Source of the DNA: Lachnospiraceae bacterium
GTDB taxonomy: Bacteria > Bacillota > Clostridia > Lachnospirales > Lachnospiraceae
Length of the DNA stretch: 26,623 nt
Direction of reading: 5' to 3'
Assembly: GCA_024403585.1 (NCBI GenBank)
Contig: JAKSRN010000003.1
Span: 1-26,623, forward strand
Part shown: piece by piece, positions 21,984 through 26,623 of the stretch
Numbering within the stretch: the first letter of the stretch is position 1
Layout of the letters: every line of letters starts with the position of its first letter
Program-made: the position numbers and the translations under genes
The notes under the pieces: model-generated
Told to the model about the DNA's origin: nothing
The model's database searches: none
The model's input: the letters and a program-made list of their open reading frames with translations, nothing else

Positions 21984-23097
21984 ATCTTTCCTCCAGTTTC
22001 CTTTGCATTATCATCTTGTACTTATTTCCCTTTTCAAAACTTACCTTGCTCCCGTTCATTGCCATCCAGATCTTTATCCAGCTGTCCTGGTAAGCCACCG
22101 GCGTTCCATCCGATGTCCGGAACTCATTGCCGACCATCTCAGGCAGATTCCGCTTCACCGTGTCACAGATCCACCCATCATCAATATGGATCCGAATCAC
22201 ATGCTTTCTCTTTACCCTTGCAAGAGCATCTGCAATCGCGATCAGACCAGCTCCATGGTCCGTCTCAGAGCATATCCCAGAGCGTCTCAGCGTCTTATCC
22301 GGATATTCCATCCTGTAAGACCATGCAGATCTTCCTGATTTCATGACTGCTGCATGCACGAATATATCCAGGTGCTTAAATTTTTCAGCACCTATCCTCT
22401 CCTGCGCATATTTGAGATACGCACGTCCTGTAAAAGGATTAATTCCGGATATGATCGAATCCTTTACAATCGAGTATCCCTTTTTGCGTTCCGGGACTTC
22501 GGATAGAAGATCCTTGTCTCCTTTTATCTTTCTGGACTTCACATCCGGCTTAATCAGGTTCCTGCTTCTGGTAGGCCATCTCTCATAGCAGTCTTTACCA
22601 AGATAATCTGCAAGGCTTCTGAACTTGCCATCCTGATACAGGAGCTTGTAATTCACATTTCCGTGCAGCCAGAGATTATTGATCAGCTTATCAATGCCCT
22701 CCATCCTGTTAACGATCATGTGGAAATGCAGTCCCCCTTTTGAGCCTCTTTCCAGAACCCCAATGTACTTCAGATCCATGCCTTTGCTCTTGTACTCTTT
22801 CCGGAGCTTCCTCAGGAACTTCTTAACCAGCTCCTTTGCGCTCTCCAGTTCATCCGGTCTGAGATCTCTGTACCATGTCAGTGTTATGAAATAATCATCC
22901 TCATGGAAATTAGCAATGATCAGATGCCTTATCCTTTTCTGCCTCTCTCTGACATTGATCGCCTTCATGCATTCCGGAGTCTCTTTCTGCTTTGGCTGTC
23001 TCTGGCCATCCCGTCTCACGGAAGACGTAATCTCAGTCTCTATATAGTCAACCTTTCCGGTAATGACATTTTTGAATTGATACTCTGTCTTCTTCAT
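21958..23097 (-). CDS. HUH-type rolling-circle Rep-like protein with RNase H-like C-terminal domain, 379 aa
   Basis: Residues 1-235 are an HUH (Rep ORF2/G2P-like) nickase domain: motif 1 DDYFITLTWYRDL (67-79), an upstream VLERGSKG, motif 2 LHFHMIV (His124 and His126, metal-binding), and motif 3 SLADYLGK with Tyr165 as likely nicking residue. Residues about 243-369 look like an RNase H fold: LDIFVHAAVMK, GLIAIADALARV, VIRIHIDDGWI, and TSDGTPVAYQDSWIKIW align with the usual 'DG..pV.n.dlW' block. Most RNase H acids appear lost. The predicted role is nicking at an origin or in DNA processing; start ATG 23097 has AGGA about 10 nt upstream, a weak site. Confidence 0.75.
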   Translation of the reverse strand: MKKTEYQFKNVITGKVDYIETEITSSVRRDGQRQPKQKETPECMKAINVRERQKRIRHLIIANFHEDDYFITLTWYRDLRPDELESAKELVKKFLRKLRKEYKSKGMDLKYIGVLERGSKGGLHFHMIVNRMEGIDKLINNLWLHGNVNYKLLYQDGKFRSLADYLGKDCYERWPTRSRNLIKPDVKSRKIKGDKDLLSEVPERKKGYSIVKDSIISGINPFTGRAYLKYAQERIGAEKFKHLDIFVHAAVMKSGRSAWSYRMEYPDKTLRRSGICSETDHGAGLIAIADALARVKRKHVIRIHIDDGWICDTVKRNLPEMVGNEFRTSDGTPVAYQDSWIKIWMAMNGSKVSFEKGNKYKMIMQRKLEERYGKQGKNC

Positions 23098-23127
23098 GTG
23101 AACGGTCCTACTCTTAATTGCTTAATC

Positions 23128-23189
23128 GAGCTGTAAGACGGCATTCCACCGCCATTTTTCAGAATTTATATTTTTCTGTTTTACAGCTC
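23128..23189. repeat. Inverted repeat in the leader of the HUH gene
   Basis: A perfect 9-bp inverted repeat GAGCTGTAA/TTACAGCTC separated by 44 nt spans the 83-nt gap between the upstream small gene and the HUH gene; one arm includes the stop codon of that gene. Inside are two smaller hairpins (CAGAA/TTCTG and CGG/CCG). It could be a regulatory leader or a replication origin for the HUH protein. Confidence 0.4.
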
Positions 23190-23417
23190 TTTTTTCCGCC
23201 GGATCTGCTCCAGCGCAGCTGCTTCTCTTTCATCTTCCAGCTTTCCAAGATGGTTGATGAGCGGTCCGAACGCTGATGGGACGCCTCCCTGCACTTTGAT
23301 CTCAAATCCATCTATCTGATCAAGCTGCATTCTGTACGTTCTTTCCTCCCCATTCCTTCCATCGTGGTTCCTTCTGGTGAATCTCTTTGGAATCTGCGGG
23401 TTATATTCTTTTGGCAA
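23181..23417 (-). CDS. Hypothetical small protein, 78 aa
   Basis: Charged protein with no recognised family: a Pro/Arg-rich start (PKEYNPQIPKRFTRRNHDGR), a core IDGFEIKVQGGVPSAFGPLI and a C-terminal helix EREAAALEQIRRKKEL. A stop codon in frame just upstream leaves TTG at 23417 as the only reasonable start; AAAGGAG is about 9 nt away. It lies before the HUH gene and ends in its structured leader. Confidence 0.55.
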   Translation of the reverse strand: MPKEYNPQIPKRFTRRNHDGRNGEERTYRMQLDQIDGFEIKVQGGVPSAFGPLINHLGKLEDEREAAALEQIRRKKEL

Positions 23418-23470
23418 GGTGCTTCACTCCTTTCGGGAACGATTTATTTATAATAAGAACAAATGCCTTT

Positions 23471-23644
23471 TCATTCGCAGCGTTTCCAGGTAGTCAGGAA
23501 CGCCTTCGCCATCTCTTCAGCATTGTCCTCATTTACATCCGGCATTTCCGGAAATCTTCTGATAAACCTCTTAGATCCGTCTGTCTCAAGTGTCATCCCA
23601 CTATCGTCCACGGTTAAGATGCCGCTTTCTGTCTCAAATCTCAT
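23471..23644 (-). CDS. Hypothetical small protein, 57 aa
   Basis: Short gene below usual length limits: MRFETESGILTVDDSGMTLE, then TDGSKRFIRRFPEMPD and a C-terminal helix EDNAEEMAKAFLTTWKRCE. The beta-beta-alpha pattern is consistent with a real protein, and the start ATG overlaps the preceding stop as ATGA, indicating coupled translation. Family unknown. Confidence 0.6.
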   Translation of the reverse strand: MRFETESGILTVDDSGMTLETDGSKRFIRRFPEMPDVNEDNAEEMAKAFLTTWKRCE

Positions 23645-23865
23645 ATGATCAACTCCATTTCCAGCTGATCCATCTCAGGATCAACTGTCCAGTCAAACTG
23701 TGACATCTGTCTTATCTCGATAATCTTTCTGTACCTGCTGCAGTGAGTATCGAAAAACTTTGCTCTTGCCTCTTCAGCTGTATTAGCTTTGATGACATTG
23801 GCATAAGCCTGATGGATGGAAGGGATCGTGCTGACCACAAGATATTCATTCTGCCTTTTTCTCAT
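23641..23865 (-). CDS. Hypothetical small protein, 74 aa
   Basis: No recognised family. After a basic start (MRKRQNEYLVVSTIPS) comes a helix IHQAYANVIKANTAEEARAK and FDTHCSRYRKIIEIRQMSQF. The 'TAEEARAKF' segment recalls small adapter proteins but is not diagnostic. Start at 23865 is preferred to the GTG at 23889; both have weak ribosome binding sites, and translation is likely coupled to the preceding gene, which it overlaps by 20 nt. Confidence 0.5.
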   Translation of the reverse strand: MRKRQNEYLVVSTIPSIHQAYANVIKANTAEEARAKFFDTHCSRYRKIIEIRQMSQFDWTVDPEMDQLEMELII

Positions 23866-24238
23866 CGCCTGCTGCCATTGAGGCTCCACAGTTCGGGCAA
23901 TGCTTCCACTGTGGTTTTCTCATGCAGGTATCTACGTTGTTGAAGCTGTCCTTGCAATTGGAGCACATCCATGGTCTGGACGGCTCATCGATACGGATCC
24001 ACTTTCCTGCTGGGCGTTGATTTCTGATTTTTTTGGAAATATTATGAATCTCCTCTTTCATGCCCTCAATATATGCTTCTTTTTCAGCCAGAGCATCTCT
24101 CAGTTCGCCCATTGTCTTACGGATATCATCCGGTGACATGTTCAGCATCTCATATCCATGAAGCGCCTCAACCAGCTCCGCCTTCTTGTGGTCTGACACC
24201 AGCATCCTGTTCCCGTTTATCCTTGTCAGTTTCTGCAT
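23846..24238 (-). CDS. Zinc-ribbon phage protein, 130 aa
   Basis: Start at 24238 (MQKLTRINGNRMLVSDHKKA) has AAGGAG 7 nt upstream; the frame remains open further upstream but there it overlaps another gene. Residues about 30-80 form helices and a coiled coil (LRDALAEKEAYIEGMKEEIH). The C-terminus holds WMCSNCKDSF and HCPNCGASM, two CxxC pairs that should form a zinc ribbon. Such small proteins are common in early phage regions; the target is unknown. Confidence 0.65.
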   Translation of the reverse strand: MQKLTRINGNRMLVSDHKKAELVEALHGYEMLNMSPDDIRKTMGELRDALAEKEAYIEGMKEEIHNISKKIRNQRPAGKWIRIDEPSRPWMCSNCKDSFNNVDTCMRKPQWKHCPNCGASMAAGDEKKAE

Positions 24239-24395
24239 TATCATTCTCCTTTTCTCCGTAATTACATTTTTCAAGCCTGCAGTGGCATTTAAGCCCGGTA
24301 CCCATCCGTCTCCATCCAAGGTTCTGGCAGATATGGCAGGGCTTCTGCATTGCATTGCAGATATCATCCAAAGTTGTGTACCACCATGTATTCAT
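24168..24395 (-). CDS. Small Cys-rich protein, 75 aa
   Basis: MNTWWYTTLDDICNAMQKPC, then HICQNLGWRRMGTGLKCHCR, supply six Cys, with CHIC and CHC motifs typical of zinc binding. The start at 24395 has AGGTGAG about 5 nt upstream, and the gene begins 8 nt after the initiator stop. The last 23 codons overlap the next gene in another frame, and they read as a hydrophilic tail (ENDNAETDKDKREQ). I accept it as real but the C-terminal part may simply be carried by the overlap. Confidence 0.5.
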   Translation of the reverse strand: MNTWWYTTLDDICNAMQKPCHICQNLGWRRMGTGLKCHCRLEKCNYGEKENDNAETDKDKREQDAGVRPQEGGAG

Positions 24396-24403
24396 TCACT
24401 CAC

Positions 24404-25348
24404 CTACCATTGCACCATCAGAAGATCTTTCTCCAGCTGGTCGTAATCATATTCACGCTGATGGAAGTTATGGAACCGGTTATTAGCGCTCAGATCTGCC
24501 TGCTTTCCAGCATTCCCGCTGTCTCCAGTGTTTCCTTTCCTGGTCTCTTCCTCAACCAGTTTCAGGAAATACGAGAATGGTTTTTTAATCATATCTCCAG
24601 TTCCTGAAGACACTTCCCTTCTCCTGTATGCGGAGGACGCTCTTGATATCAGCTGAACCTTGGTCTCGTCTGTTGGTTCTTTCTCTGCTGCCCGCTGAAT
24701 GGTCTCGATCACGGCCAGAGAGCTGTAGGATTTGTCAGCTCCTACCGATTTCGGGACATTGATCATCACCCATGAGTAATGCAGCTCCATATCTGCTTTA
24801 TCATCCTCATCCTGCTGCTTATCGCAAGAAGGAGATGAAGAGGAAGATAAAGTATTATTAATTCCAGTATTATTTTTTCTAGTATTATTTATGGGGTACA
24901 GGTTACCGTTATGCGGATGTCCGCTATACGGATATCCGTATAGCGGTGAAGGGTCCTCCGGTTCACCGCTATGATCAGGAGCTTTATCCGGCTTATCCTT
25001 CTTTTCTTCCTTCTTCTCTTCTGCCTTCTCAGGATCCTCTTCAGCTGGTTCCGGTTCATCCAGAACCTCATACTCATAATAGAAATGCCCCTTCTCGTTC
25101 TGGAAGCGGTACTGCTTAATGTATCCTTCTTTGATCAGAAGTGCCCAGGCTCTGTTGAATCGGTCCCTTCCCACCCCGTTTTCTTTAGCCACCTGCTCTA
25201 TGTATTTCTTGTACAACTTAAATTCAGGTATATTCGCTTTGCTGTACATCTTCACATAGAGCCAGAGGGAAACAGGGTCAAGGGAATCAATCGCCCCATT
25301 GCTGATCTGGGAGAATCTGCTCCTTCTTGACCTTATTCTTCCTTCCAT
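24404..25348 (-). CDS. Replication initiator-like protein (winged helix), 314 aa
   Basis: N-terminal residues about 1-105 resemble a winged-helix initiator/DnaD-like domain (GAIDSLDPVSLWLYVKMYSK, then GRDRFNRAWALLIKEGYIKQ and a strand HFYYEYEVLD). An acidic linker (EEDPEKAEEKKEEKKDKPDK) and a low-complexity stretch follow, encoded by the repeats at 24851-24972. The C-terminal domain ends NRFHNFHQREYDYDQLEKDL, a tail seen in plasmid and phage initiators of Clostridia. It likely binds origin repeats within its own gene and recruits helicase. Start 25348 has GAGGT about 9 nt upstream; the upstream Met at 25372 lacks a site. Confidence 0.7.
   Translation of the reverse strand: MEGRIRSRRSRFSQISNGAIDSLDPVSLWLYVKMYSKANIPEFKLYKKYIEQVAKENGVGRDRFNRAWALLIKEGYIKQYRFQNEKGHFYYEYEVLDEPEPAEEDPEKAEEKKEEKKDKPDKAPDHSGEPEDPSPLYGYPYSGHPHNGNLYPINNTRKNNTGINNTLSSSSSPSCDKQQDEDDKADMELHYSWVMINVPKSVGADKSYSSLAVIETIQRAAEKEPTDETKVQLISRASSAYRRREVSSGTGDMIKKPFSYFLKLVEEETRKGNTGDSGNAGKQADLSANNRFHNFHQREYDYDQLEKDLLMVQW
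24851..24889. repeat. AT-rich 15-bp iterons, three copies (possible DNA unwinding element)
   Basis: AGTATTATT occurs exactly at 24851, 24866 and 24881, a 15-bp period, within A+T-rich DNA. In the protein this gives Asn-Asn-Thr every five residues. A phased A+T-rich array beside G+C-rich palindromic repeats is the usual architecture of a replication origin. Confidence 0.6.
24906..24972. other. Origin-like palindromic repeats inside the initiator gene
   Basis: A perfect 26-bp palindrome occupies 24921-24946, with left half CCGCTATACGGAT. The same block can be read as three 15-bp units: CCGTTATGCGGATGT at 24906, CCGCTATACGGATAT at 24921 and CCGTATAGCGGTGAA at 24936. Farther right a perfect 11-bp inverted repeat ATAGCGGTGAA/TTCACCGCTAT (24940-24972) has an 11-bp spacer. 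These repeats are a good candidate for initiator binding sites, as in lambda, where the origin lies in the O gene. Confidence 0.65.
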
Positions 25349-25374
25349 GATATAATTACCTCGCATTATCATTA

Positions 25375-25421
25375 GGTCAGAAAGCAGGCTGTTAATCCGC
25401 CTGTTTCCTGACCGCTTTTTT
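25375..25421 (+). terminator. Plus-strand terminator-like hairpin between initiator and DUF5688 genes
   Basis: GGTCAG and GCAGGC pair with GCCTGT and CTGACC (25375-25413), with a small internal loop in the stem and a nine-base apical loop, followed by TTTTTT (25416-25421) on the plus strand. All genes here are on the minus strand, where the T-tract is missing, so it could block antisense transcription or act as a 5' leader hairpin for the initiator gene. Confidence 0.5.
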
Positions 25422-26070
25422 ATGTCTCTTCTACTGTCACATCATCACTCTTCGGATCGCAGAAATAAACCTGATCAGAAAGATAATCCTCCGGATCTAC
25501 GATAGATCTGTTAATGTCAATGACCATCATCTGCAAAGCAGCTGCGCACACCTCTCCGTCATCCGGCACACAGATCACCTCATGGATAGAACAAGGCAGT
25601 ACATAGAAGCCATTGCCACCAAAGTGTTCCTCAGACACATTTTTCAATGCTCCGGGATAGAGGATCGATACTGAGCCATATTTCCGGTTCTTAGTAGTTA
25701 CAACGATCATCTTTCCTCCCGGCACTTCATCTGGTGCAGGAAGCTGTTCAAGCCCCTTCGGACTCATGCTTTCCATTAATTGCGTAATCTCCATCACATC
25801 TAATGGGGCAATATCCATCATGTGTCCGATTGCAGCATTCATGATCTTCTCTTCATACATGCCCAACAGATTGATCACATCCTTATCAAATGGAGCGAAT
25901 CTTGTTTCGCCTTCCTCATCCTGTGTGATGCCACCAGCAACAAACTTCGCGCTTCCGATCTGACGGCAGACAAAACTTTTCGTATAGAATTCATGTCTTC
26001 TGCTCACAGGAAGCACGAACATATCGTCTGTAATTGCAGCGATAATATTCTTTTCGTTCTCTTCGTTCAT
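25420..26070 (-). CDS. DUF5688-family protein, 216 aa
   Basis: The C-terminal half has the DUF5688 signature: MIVVTTKNRKYGSVSILYPG, then GFYVLPCSIHEVICVPDDG, and a helix leading to VDPEDYLSDQVYFCDP. This family of unknown function is widespread in Lachnospiraceae mobile elements. The start at 26070 (MNEENEK) is 11 nt after GGAG; an upstream in-frame GTG (26160) starts directly after the tRNA-like sequence and is less likely. The N-terminal half is shorter than in full-length family members. Being first of the replication block, it may be an early accessory protein. Confidence 0.7.
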   Translation of the reverse strand: MNEENEKNIIAAITDDMFVLPVSRRHEFYTKSFVCRQIGSAKFVAGGITQDEEGETRFAPFDKDVINLLGMYEEKIMNAAIGHMMDIAPLDVMEITQLMESMSPKGLEQLPAPDEVPGGKMIVVTTKNRKYGSVSILYPGALKNVSEEHFGGNGFYVLPCSIHEVICVPDDGEVCAAALQMMVIDINRSIVDPEDYLSDQVYFCDPKSDDVTVEET

Positions 26071-26166
26071 ACGTGCTTTTTCTCCTTTTCTCACCGCCTC
26101 CCGGAGCGATTGCGGAACCATAACCGGAAGGCGGCATATTAAGTTAATTTCCCCTCTCACGGGAAG

Positions 26167-26246
26167 TCAGCCGTGTTGGATTTGCACCAACGACACGAGC
26201 GAGTCCTGTCGGATCTGCTCCGCTCTGGCTACTGAGCTAACGGCCA
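26167..26246 (-). tRNA. tRNA-like sequence lacking a canonical anticodon arm (possible pseudo-tRNA)
   Basis: The minus strand has a clear D-arm (AGCTC, then GTAGCC, AGAGC) and T-arm (GTTGG-TGCAAAT-CCAAC), and an acceptor stem TGGCCGT/ACGGCTG with two wobble pairs at the end. The 29 nt between them do not form a 5-bp stem with a 7-nt loop; they offer GACA/TGTC or GAGCG/CGCTC pairings instead. The usual T-loop TTC is TGC. No CCA is encoded. It could be a degenerate tRNA, an atypical tRNA, or a tRNA-derived decoy or integration remnant. Confidence 0.45.
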
Positions 26247-26253
26247 ATGTGAA

Positions 26254-26472
26254 TCAGTCAGCTGTCAGGATCTCCAACAGGTGCTGGTCATCTTCCACCT
26301 CAAAAAGTGAGCATTGGCATTTGTTGTTGTCACATTTTCTGTTTAACGGACATTTTTCTACAATTTTGATCACTTCATCACCTTCAATGTGCAGCTCCGA
26401 TCCACAGCAGCTTGTCCTTGCTTCACACATATCCTTAACGATCTTTACCAGCTTCTTCTCTGCGTCTGTCAT
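26254..26472 (-). CDS. Hypothetical small Cys-rich protein, 72 aa
   Basis: Helical start MTDAEKKLVKIVKDMCEART, then SCCGSELHIEGDEVIKIVEK, and CPLNRKCDNNKCQCSLFE, with eight Cys overall, probably a zinc-binding unit. AAGGAGGG is 4 nt from ATG 26472, a very strong start, so the longer open frame upstream (to 26586) is not used. It ends just before the tRNA-like sequence. Family not recognised. Confidence 0.65.
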   Translation of the reverse strand: MTDAEKKLVKIVKDMCEARTSCCGSELHIEGDEVIKIVEKCPLNRKCDNNKCQCSLFEVEDDQHLLEILTAD

Positions 26473-26506
26473 AATTCCCTCCTTAGTTTTATTGTGATAG
26501 CGAAAA

Positions 26507-26600
26507 TCCATGTATCTCGCATAGGCACCAGTTGGAAAGGAGAACCTAAACCCGTAAAACCACAAACCAGGTGCTCTGGTGCCCATGCAGCATACATGGA
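26507..26600 (-). other. Long nested inverted repeat upstream of the first small gene
   Basis: TCCATGTAT (26507-26515) pairs with ATACATGGA (26592-26600), GCAT (519-522) with ATGC (585-588), and GGCACCAG (524-531) with CTGGTGCC (576-583), separated by a 3x3 internal loop and one mismatch: 21 Watson-Crick pairs in all, around a 44-nt loop. The loop holds CTCCTT on the minus strand, complementary to the AAGGAG of the next gene. Two minus frames are open through it, so coding to the window edge cannot be excluded. Confidence 0.5.
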
Positions 26601-26623
26601 GTAACGCTGAACGCCATGCGGAA

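Noticed and set aside
21958..23097. HUH protein as an IS200/IS605 or IS91 transposase
   Set aside because: No terminal repeats, no partner TnpB, and the gene is tightly embedded in a phage replication operon; motifs fit Rep ORF2/G2P-like proteins better.
24851..24972. CRISPR-like array
   Set aside because: Repeats are 9-15 bp with no unique spacers and lie in a coding frame; origin iterons explain them better.
25349..25400. Promoter TTAACA...GATAAT for the initiator gene
   Set aside because: The spacer would be 19 bp and both hexamers are weak; not enough to call.
26473..26623. C-terminal end of an upstream gene at the window edge
   Set aside because: Two different minus frames are open to the edge and neither shows a recognisable protein; the nested hairpin is the clearer signal.

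Overview
The window is a contiguous piece of a tailed-phage (siphovirus) genome, probably a temperate phage or prophage of a Lachnospiraceae-type gut Firmicute. Three things point there: strong Gram-positive ribosome binding sites (AGGAGG-type) before most genes, about 40-45% G+C in the gene blocks I counted, and proteins typical of that group (a DUF5688 protein, a DUF6275 protein, HK97-type packaging and head genes). Every gene I accept is on the minus strand, so the window reads in transcription order from its right end (about 26.6 kb) to its left end (position 1). No integrase, repressor or excisionase is visible, so lysogeny is inferred, not shown.

Right part (about 26.6-18.1 kb) is the early/replication block. 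It holds a small Cys-rich protein, a tRNA-like sequence, a DUF5688 protein, and a winged-helix replication initiator gene that carries origin-like repeats inside its coding sequence. Next come several small zinc-binding or unknown proteins and a protein with a rolling-circle (HUH) Rep domain apparently fused to a degenerate RNase H-like domain. After these are a four-helix membrane protein with a coiled coil and an HTH-like tail, a run of small membrane and Cys-rich proteins, and finally a sigma-like late regulator (ArpU/RinA/DUF1492 type).

The switch (about 18.11-17.97 kb) is compact. A near-consensus promoter (TTGACA, 17-bp spacer, TAAAAT) overlaps a perfect 10-bp palindrome and is followed at once by two tandem intrinsic terminators, and then the HNH gene. 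This resembles the layout of lambda pR'/tR' and suggests late genes are controlled by activation plus antitermination.

Left part (about 17.97 kb to 1) is the late operon: HNH nuclease, a G+C-rich probable cos region, terminase small and large subunits, portal, MuF head protein, scaffold, HK97-fold capsid, head-tail connectors, tail terminator, major tail protein, and the two tail-assembly chaperone frames joined by a -1 slippery site. Tape measure, Dit, baseplate hub, baseplate/fibre proteins including a BppU-like protein and an SGNH hydrolase, a DUF6275 protein and the start of a probable lysin follow.

The main candidate for a less-described system is the MuF gene. It carries a C-terminal effector-like extension with an HG...SC dyad reminiscent of clan CD (caspase/CHAT-like) cysteine peptidases. 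It is followed 14 nt later by an A+T-rich small gene that looks like a cognate immunity gene, with its own possible extended -10 promoter and a downstream terminator hairpin. MuF-borne polymorphic toxins are a known class; this toxin/immunity pair is what deserves testing.
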